64,000 bases of DNA, taken from assembly GCA_026018925.1 (NCBI GenBank), contig JAKSZU010000002.1, forward strand, positions 91,539,475 through 91,603,474, read 5' to 3'. A program made the translations under genes and the position numbers. Of this stretch, positions 57,475-64,000 are shown one piece after another. Positions within the stretch are counted from its first letter, which is position 1; each line of letters begins with the position of its first letter. This DNA comes from Tupaia tana (Eukaryota > Chordata > Mammalia > Scandentia > Tupaiidae). Under the pieces are notes generated by a model. That model saw nothing but the letters and a program-made list of their open reading frames with translations, was not told the origin of the DNA and did not search any database.

Positions 57475-57742
57475 GCTAGCAGGTGGCTTGATGGTTAAGG
57501 CACTGGACTCCCACATGACTGATTTTGTGGTTCAAGTCCCAGAGCTAGCACCTTGAAAAACACACTGGGTATGTGTGTATAAATGCCCAAAATCCCTAGA
57601 AGAGAATGAAGGAGAAGAGACTGGCATGTGGCCAACCCCCCAGAGGGGTGATATCTCACTTTCTTTGTCTCTCTCTGACAAATGCATGTGCACTCTAACA
57701 AAAAAAGTAAAAAAAACAAAAACAACAACAACAAAAAAAGCA
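57475..57742 (+). repeat. SINE, diverged long type
   Basis: Sense: ggctagcaggtggcttgatgg, cccacatgactgattttgtgg, aaaaacacactgggtatg, ggccaaccccccagaggg, cactctaacaaaaaaag, then (CAA)n-type tail. Confidence 0.85.
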
Positions 57743-58399
57743 CATTTTTCTCAGGGTAAAGGGTTAAGAAATAATGTAAGAATTACAATAAATACTATAC
57801 TTTGTCGTAAACAAGACCTGGTGTGTGCTATGGAAGTGAGTATAGGGTTACAGCTCAGAAGTGAGTTATTATGACGTGGTTGAATAGGGTTTTCTGATAC
57901 CATATTTCTGATATCATATGGAGAGTTATAACACAAAATGTGCCCAAGTATGATTCTAAGATGCAGGTGCAGTTAGCTGAGGTAGCTGGTAGATGTTTTG
58001 GGAGTGTTCATTGATACTTTTTTTGTGTTATTTATGTGCAGCTTTTCTCAGCTGGGTTTGGTTTGTGCGTTTTATATTTCTTAACAGATAGAATTAGAGC
58101 CAAATTCACTACTTTAGTTGGTACCAAATATATCAATTGAATTGGAACAAATTTACAGTTTCAAAACAGATATTAGAGGAGAACAAGCTTCTAGCTGAGG
58201 ACAAGGGAAATGCATGCATTTGGAAGGAGAGATACCACTTTTTATAATTGCTATTTAGAATTAGATGTGTTCTGATACTTGTTTTTGAAGTGTATTGTAC
58301 CAGATATTTACTGAGAATCTCCTTGACATACGCGTTTTAAGCATTTAGTATTCAACAGTGAATGACACAGTCTCTTCATTTTGAAATTAACATTACTGA

Positions 58400-58606
58400 T
58401 ATAAAGAGCACGTGCACTTGCCAGAGAGACAGACAGTGAGAAATTACTCCCCAGGGAGATGGTCACACTACACTCCCCTCTCCATTCCCCTCTCTGGCAT
58501 GCATGCACATGCGCCTGGCATGAGTTTTAAGCTTCTGGGTCCAGGATTCAAACCACGGTCAGCTACGTGGAGGAGACACAACCATTATGCCATCTGCTGG
58601 TCCCTT
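58400..58606 (-). repeat. SINE, diverged long type, 3' end missing
   Basis: Antisense: agagcacgtgcacttgcc, ggagatggtcacactacac, gcttctgggtccaggattc, atgccatctgctggtccc. The terminal ggtttttgc part is absent. Confidence 0.85.
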
Positions 58607-58637
58607 CCTGTAACTCTGCTGGTCCCTTCCTGTAACT
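58594..58637 (+). repeat. 22-bp perfect tandem duplication
   Basis: ctgctggtcccttcctgtaa plus ct occurs twice back to back at 58594-58615 and 58616-58637. It spans the SINE head edge and its flank. Confidence 0.95.
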
Positions 58638-59399
58638 CTTTAATATTCAACATAAACTATATTTTTCTTTGTTAACATAATTAAATTTGTTCTCCTGAGA
58701 TTCAGTGAGGCACAAAGATAAAATGGTAATGTATATAGGTTTACAATATGAAAACTTTAGTGTAAGTGTATCGAGGCTTTCTCTGATTAAAAAAACACTA
58801 TATTCTTGGAGCCTTCATTGGCCTTTCTTGTCTTCTCTGTAGCTACTCCCTACCCGAAATGCCTTTTTAATCCTTCTTAATCCTCATCTTTCCTGTTGGC
58901 CCTCCTTTCTTATTCTAGAAATAAGAATAACCTGAACCAAACAGGTGACCAGCCCCAGAATCTGCCTACTATTTGGCTGTCTTGCTTCATACATTAACCT
59001 TATTTCCATGCTTATCCTTAAAGACGATTTCATTCCCTTTCTCAGGCCAGGGAGATCCCAGTGTACAACTATAGCACAATTTATACCACTTTTCCTTCAC
59101 TTAAACACAACTTGTATTGGCAGATAGCTTTGTGAGCATTTCTTGATTACATTGAAAAGGAGGAGCCTCAAAGGTTCAGTTCATTGCAATATTCTACAGC
59201 CACGGTAGTATACAGTTCCATGTGTTTAAGGTTTTATTCCTTTGTACTTTGTGGAAACTTACAATATTAAGAATAAATAGTTATCACTACCAGTTTACAT
59301 ATTTTACTATAGGCCAAGCAGGTGTAACACAATTAATTTTCACTGTTATCACTAATATGATACCCTTATTTGTTTTCTGTTTTCAAAGAATGAAATGAT

Positions 59400-59720
59400 A
59401 GTATTAGCTAACATTTTTATAAACGATTTTATTTGCATATGTACTTACTATATATTCTTTTTTATTATCTTACTTGGATTACTCATTTAATTCCCATAAT
59501 CCTATAATGTAGCTGCTCTATACAAGTACTATTTTGTAGATGATGAAACTAAGGTAAAAAAAATTAAATGATAAATTTAATTTAAGAATTAAAGAATTTA
59601 ATGATAAAATTAAGAATTTAATGATAAAATAAATTTAAGAAGACACTGCAAGTGAATGGCAGATTAAATTTTATAAGCATATGGAATCCTAGAATTTATA
59701 CTTAACCAGTTACCAGTCCC
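59400..59720 (-). repeat. MIR-like fragment with a local duplication
   Basis: ctcatttaattcccataatcc, tgtagatgatgaaactaagg and caagtgaatggcagatt follow MIR in antisense. An (A)ATTTAATGATAAA segment is repeated three or four times at about 59560-59632. Confidence 0.6.
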
Positions 59721-59919
59721 CTTTGCTGGCTGCAACATAAACTATTATCTGTCATTCCCTGGTTGGACACAGTAGTAATTTTCTAACTTGTCTTCTCATC
59801 AAATAGTTTTGACTTTTTCTCGTTCTGTACAATTCTTCATTCGTACGTGATTTCTTGATCATGTCACCTTCCCTACTTCTGAGCTTTGAATCCTCCAGTG
59901 GCTTCCCAGTACTCTCTTT

Positions 59920-60132
59920 TTTTATTTAGTTTTAGTTTTTTGCCATAGGGCACTTGGGCTCACCGAAGACAAAGAGAAGGAAAATGAGAAATCACTCCCC
60001 AGGGTGGAAGGCCATGCCACAATTCCTTCTTCATTCTCTCTTAGGATTTTGAACATGCATGTACATGTGCCCAGTATGATTGTCAGGCTACTGGGTCCAG
60101 GATTTAAACTGCAGTCAGCAATGTGCGCACTG
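59920..60132 (-). repeat. SINE, diverged long type, head truncated
   Basis: Antisense: gttttttgccatagggcac, ggaaggccatgccacaattc, taggattttgaacatgcatg, tactgggtccaggatt, ending at cagtcagcaatgtgcgc before the head. Confidence 0.8.
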
Positions 60133-60146
60133 CCACTCCCACTACT

Positions 60147-60292
60147 CTTTTTTTTTTTTTTTTTTAAATTTTGCTATAGGGCATGTGCTCTCAACAGAGA
60201 GAGATGAGAGACAAAGTCACCAGATCTGGGACTCAAACCATAGTCAGCCACGTGAGAGTCCAGCGCCTCAACCAGTGTGCCACCTGCTGGCC
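60147..60292 (-). repeat. SINE, internally deleted long type
   Basis: Antisense: T-run, attttgctatagggcatgtg, then directly accagatctgggactcaaacc and tgtgccacctgctggcc. The middle of the body is missing. Confidence 0.82.
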
Positions 60293-60426
60293 TCCCTCCC
60301 TCTAATTACTCTTAAAACTCCCAAATTTTAATATCATATGTGCTCTCCCTATTTATCTTGGTTTCTGCTCTCCATAATTTTTCCTAATGTGCCAGTCGCC
60401 CTTCTAATCTTTGTTCTTTTGTTGTT

Positions 60427-60623
60427 AAGTTTATTTATCCATTTCTTCTATGAGCAAGAGAGAGAGAAAAAGCATCCCCACAAGGGCCTGAGAATGCAAT
60501 CCACCCCTAGCCAGCTCCAGATTATGGGCACACACATGTCCAGCATACTCAGGGAGTTCTTCAGACTTGAACCACGAACTTCCTCATGTGGGATTGCCTC
60601 ACAGAGTCACTGTCCAGCTCCCC
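60427..60623 (-). repeat. SINE type C
   Basis: Antisense: aagtttatttatccatttc, tatgagcaagagagagag, aaaagcatccccacaaggg, cacacatgtccagcatactc, gagtcactgtccagctcccc. It aligns with 10320-10552 over its full length. Confidence 0.75.
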
Positions 60624-61215
60624 ACTCTGGTTTTGAATGATGAGAAAATAATGGCCATGGTGCCAACAAGAGATGGCAGGCAGCAGATCTAGTAGCAGAG
60701 GAGGTGGGCAGAAGGTGAAATAATTGGCAAGTTATAATAGTCAGCTGAAGTACAAAATTGTGCCTTTACTCCAGTAATTTCTGTGATCTTTAGGGCATGG
60801 GCATTAGTTCTATTACTCGTGTCTCTTGCATGGTGTCTGTTGCATACTCAGGCTGCCTTAAATGAATGAGTAGTAGATAAATGAAACATGATGGTCCTAA
60901 TTTTTTTTATCAGATCTATCAATCTAGTTGCTTGGAGTCAAGTCGGGGAGAGTATTTTATTTTTTAATATGAAGACTACGGTCTCTTATGTTAAACAGTT
61001 AGCTTTGTATACTCTTGAAGTCTTGGAAACTTGCATCGAAATAAACGATGCTGAATATGAAGCATAACTTGCTAAGTGAGTCATTATCTGATACTTGGTA
61101 CACTTGACCATCATAATAGTTATTAAGTACTTAGAAACAATTTTCACACTCTTTAAGAAAGGAAAACATTTAGCACATTTTATAAACCTTTCTAATATAT
61201 TTACTGTTGTGTTCT
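60624..61215 (+). other. Unique-looking intron sequence
   Basis: No repeat or exon was recognised with confidence. Confidence 0.35.
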
Positions 61216-61218
61216 ATA

Positions 61219-61722
61219 GAAGGAGGACTCCAAAACCACAGACTTGTTACAGTCCATGGCTTGTTAGGAACTGGGCCTTACATCATAGGGTGAGGGAGCA
61301 AAGTTTCATGTTTCATCTGTATTTACAGCTGCTCCTCGTTGCCTGTATTACTGCCTGAGCTCCATCTCCTGTCAGATCAGCAGTGACATTAGATTCTCAT
61401 AGGAGTGGGAACCCTATTGTGACCTACATATGAGAGATCTAGGTTGCATGCTGCTTATGAGAATCTAATGCCTGATGACCTGAGGTGGAGCTGAGGCAAT
61501 GATGAGTGGCACTGGGAGAGTGGCTGAAAATACTGCCATATAGTGAGCTGTACAATTATTTCACTATATATTGCAATGTAATAATAGTAGAAATAAAGCA
61601 TACAATAAATTTGATGTGCTTGAATCAATCTGAAACCATCCCAACCCTGGTCCATGGAAAAATTGTTTTCCATGAAACCAGTTCCTAGTTCTGAAAAGTT
61701 TGAAGACCACTATTTATAGTAC
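61219..61722. mobile_element. hAT-type non-autonomous DNA transposon
   Basis: The left part (ggaggactccaaaaccac, acttgttacagtccatggc, cttgttaggaactgggcc) and right part (tccatggaaaaattgttttcc, gaaaccagttcctag, gaagaccac) match a familiar mammalian hAT-group MER element. The centre holds an inverted repeat (cattagattctcataggag and cttatgagaatctaatgcc). Flanks ttctatag and atttatag are a decayed 8-bp duplication, the hAT length. Confidence 0.75.
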
Positions 61723-62066
61723 CTTATATATGTATGCTGTATCACCACTTAAAATCCTTAAAGAATGAGTCTTCCTAGATCATTTTAGCTAGTGGAAGAT
61801 TAAGTCAAAAACTTTGCACCTAATGCTGGAAACATTTTATAAAGTATGATTTTTTTTAAATTCATTTCTCAGAAAAGTAGTCCTTTTTCATTTTCCCATT
61901 AAAAACATGACTATTTGTTTTGAAAAATAATTTTCCAGGGTAAGTTTATAAGGTATTTATTTATTGGTTTTCATTGTGAAATAGAGTGAATACCAGTTTG
62001 TTTGTTTCAGTAATGTATTTAGGTTGCCCTTAGGAATTCTTTACTGCTTCTTAAAGGCTACATTTT

Positions 62067-62330
62067 AGGGGCCAGCCAGGAGTTTGGTGGTTAATAAGGT
62101 AGCTGGATCCCACGTGGCTAACTGTGCAGTTCAAGTCCTGGATCCAGCACATGAGAAATGTGCCAGCACCTGTGCATGTATATGTGCCCAAGATCCTGAG
62201 AGGAGAACATAGAAGGGTTTGCAGCATGACTGTCCTCCTCTCCCTCCCCAGGAGGGTGCTTTTTCACTTTCTTACTTTTTTTTTTTAATCTCTATCCAGC
62301 GTGCTTATGTGCCCTACACCAAATTTAAGA
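62067..62330 (+). repeat. SINE, diverged long type
   Basis: Sense: ggggccagccaggagtttgg, gatcccacgtggctaactg, gcccaagatcctgagaggag, caggagggtgctttttcac, gccctacaccaaattt. Confidence 0.8.
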
Positions 62331-62719
62331 AAAAGCATGTGGGGTTGTGGGCTAAATTTTAAAATAGTTATCTTGTCTTTGTCTTTGAAGTCGACTTTTG
62401 GTGAATGTAGAATGAAAGTTGGCAATTTGTTTTTTTCTCTTTAAGCACTTAAATTATGTCATTTATCTATCTTCTGGCCTACCTTGTTTCTTTATAGAAG
62501 TCAGCAATCATTAAATTTCTGTCTCCTTTACATAATGTACCATCTCCTTATCTGTGTTAAAGATTCATTTGTTATTTTGTTTTTGTTGTTTTGTTTTCAG
62601 TAGTTTGACTTTTTTATGCCTATTTGTGGTTTCCTTTGGCTTTTCATGTTTGGAATTGCTGAACTTCTTAAATCTGTAAATTTATATGTTATACTAATAT
62701 GGAGAAAACATTTCTTGCC

Positions 62720-63225
62720 TGGTTTTTTTTTTTTTTCCATTTTACCTATTTACTTATGTTTGGCAATCAAATTAAGGATATTACTATACACATCATTTTC
62801 AATGAAGCATTTTACATTCTCAGGTCTATTAAGTGTTTCTTCCCTTTGTCTCTCTTTTATAGACTCTGGTATCTACACTTATCCTCTCTACTACCATATC
62901 TTCAGATCTTTCCATTTTTGGCATAGAGTGCAGACATTCAGTATATATTGAGTGGTGGGGATATACAGTGTTTGTCTTTCAAGTTTGGCTTATCTCACTT
63001 AGCATTAAGTCTTCTGTATTCAACCACTTTGCGTCAAATGACAGTCCCATTGTTCCTCCTGACTGAATAGTATTCCATAATGTACATATGCCACAATTTT
63101 TCAACATAGTCATCAGTTCTTGGGCATGCAGGTTGATTCTGTATCTTTGCAGTTGTGAATAATGCCACAATAAACATGAAAGTGCCAATATCCACGTGGG
63201 GAAATTTTTAGCCACTGTTTTTTAG
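62720..63225 (-). repeat. L1 3' end, antisense
   Basis: 3' UTR text shared with 200-580, then ggcttatctcacttagcatt, gaatagtattccataatgtac, gccacaatttttcaacatag and gaataatgccacaataaac, the ORF2 end in antisense. Confidence 0.85.
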
Positions 63226-63496
63226 ATTTTTTTTTTTTTTTTGGAGAGGTTTTTTGCTATAGGGCGCGTGCGCTCGCCAGACAGACAGAGAGAGACATAG
63301 AGACAGAAAGCGAGAAATCACCCCCCAGGGGGGATGGTCACGCCGCAATCCCTTCTCCTCCATTCTCCTCTCGGGATCTTGGGCACGCACGCACACGCGC
63401 CCGGCGTGAGTTGTAAGCCACCGGGTCCGAGACGCGAACCGCGGTCGACTACGTGGGAGTCCAGCGACATAGCCATTACGCTAACTGCTGGTTCCC
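63226..63496 (-). repeat. SINE type A, near-consensus
   Basis: Antisense copy with T-run, ggagaggttttttgctataggg, dense CpG and an exact CCCCCCAGGGGGG palindrome. It inserted next to or into the L1. Confidence 0.95.
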
Positions 63497-63529
63497 GATA
63501 TTTTTTATACTCTCCTTTTTCTCTCCTTT

Positions 63530-63785
63530 CTTTTTAGGTTTCTAATTATAGTCACATTAGAGCTTTCCACACTTTCCCATAAGACCCTAAAGTGGATTAT
63601 GCTCCTGATTATTTTCACTTCATCCTTCAGACTGCATAATTTCTGTTGTTTTGTCTTTAAGTTCACTGACTATTCTGTTATTTCCAATCTGCAGTTTTTC
63701 CAGGTAATTTTGGATTTTAGATATTTTATCAGTTCTTGAATTTCCATTTGGCTCTCTTTTTTATAGGATTTATTTATTTATTGCT
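63530..63785 (-). repeat. L1-like fragment
   Basis: gtctttaagttcactgactattc, ttccaatctgcag and cttgaatttccatttggctc resemble antisense old L1. Confidence 0.5.
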
Positions 63786-63830
63786 AAGATTCAAGTATAT
63801 TTGCCCTTACTACTTTGAGCACAGTTAAAA

Positions 63831-63907
63831 TATTAGGCTGTTGGGAAAGTCACATTGTATTTTTCTATGTCAAAATATATCGTGACTTTTTTCCTGAGAG
63901 TCCAATA
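63831..63907. mobile_element. mariner-type hairpin MITE, copy 5
   Basis: TA-bounded. Arms ttaggctgttgggaaagtca and, inversely, ttggactctcaggaaaaaag flank gtatttttctatgtcaaaat. More decayed than copy 4. Confidence 0.82.
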
Positions 63908-64000
63908 GCTGCTTTCAAATCCTTTGGTGTTGGGCCAGCTCTGTATTGATAATGCTATGAAGAAAAGGCAGTATGAGGATGTGATGTGATGGTGTGGGGA

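Noticed and set aside
57575..57874. 99-codon frame on the plus strand
   Set aside because: It starts in a SINE body and passes through its CAA-rich tail into unique sequence, so it is a chance frame.

Overview
The window is nuclear DNA of a placental mammal, not microbial or viral. It is AT-rich and dominated by interspersed repeats: L1 and L2 fragments, MIR, hAT and mariner DNA elements, and very many tRNA-derived SINEs. It contains one strong CpG island and no long protein-coding ORF. The SINEs have an A-box-like head (tagcgtaatggc) and a clean B box (ggttcgagtcc), so they are tRNA-derived. They are not primate Alu, rodent B1/B2, carnivore or ruminant SINEs. A small 7SL-like (FLAM/FRAM-like) fragment near 48.7 kb points to Euarchontoglires. 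With the tRNA-type SINEs this makes a colugo (Dermoptera) my best guess, but that is an inference and was not tested by any search.

SINE names used below are mine. Type A is the long young type, about 255-270 nt; its head is gggaccagcagttagcgtaatgg, its body holds a CCCCCCTGGGGGG palindrome and a CT-rich stretch, and it ends in ccctatagcaaaaacctctcc plus an A tail. 'Diverged long' copies have the same layout but many substitutions, a ggccagcaggtggc head and few CpGs. Type B is short, about 130-200 nt; the same tRNA head is followed directly by cttgctttctcactttccctctctc and tctggtcaaatt plus an A/T-rich tail. Type C is a more distant SINE, with head ggggctagacagtggcacagcagtaaaac and tail ctctcttacttatg plus AATA repeats.

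Layout. 1-15.4 kb: repeat-rich flank with L1 3' ends, a 0.73 kb polypurine microsatellite grown from a SINE tail, a 5'-truncated RPL5 retrocopy with a perfect target-site duplication, a stack of nested L1/SINE insertions (7-11.7 kb) and the first of five mariner-type hairpin MITEs. 15.4-17.0 kb: CpG island with GC boxes, a perfect YY1-type site, GGC repeats and a plausible ATG-free first exon ending at a GTAAGC donor (16570/16571). This is the promoter of one plus-strand gene that I could not identify by name. 17-64 kb: most simply its long first intron, with SINE-poor stretches (17.1-20.1, 34.1-37.5, 42.7-45.1, 53.85-56.0 kb) between SINE clusters. One short candidate exon with good splice sites and a strong-context ATG lies at 55013-55071.

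Nothing in the window works as a multi-gene system. The interesting content is the lineage-specific transposon history: SINE subfamilies dated by nesting, five related mariner hairpins, a 26-nt insert resembling the head of 7SL RNA inside a 17-nt duplication, and microsatellites that grow at fixed places inside SINEs.
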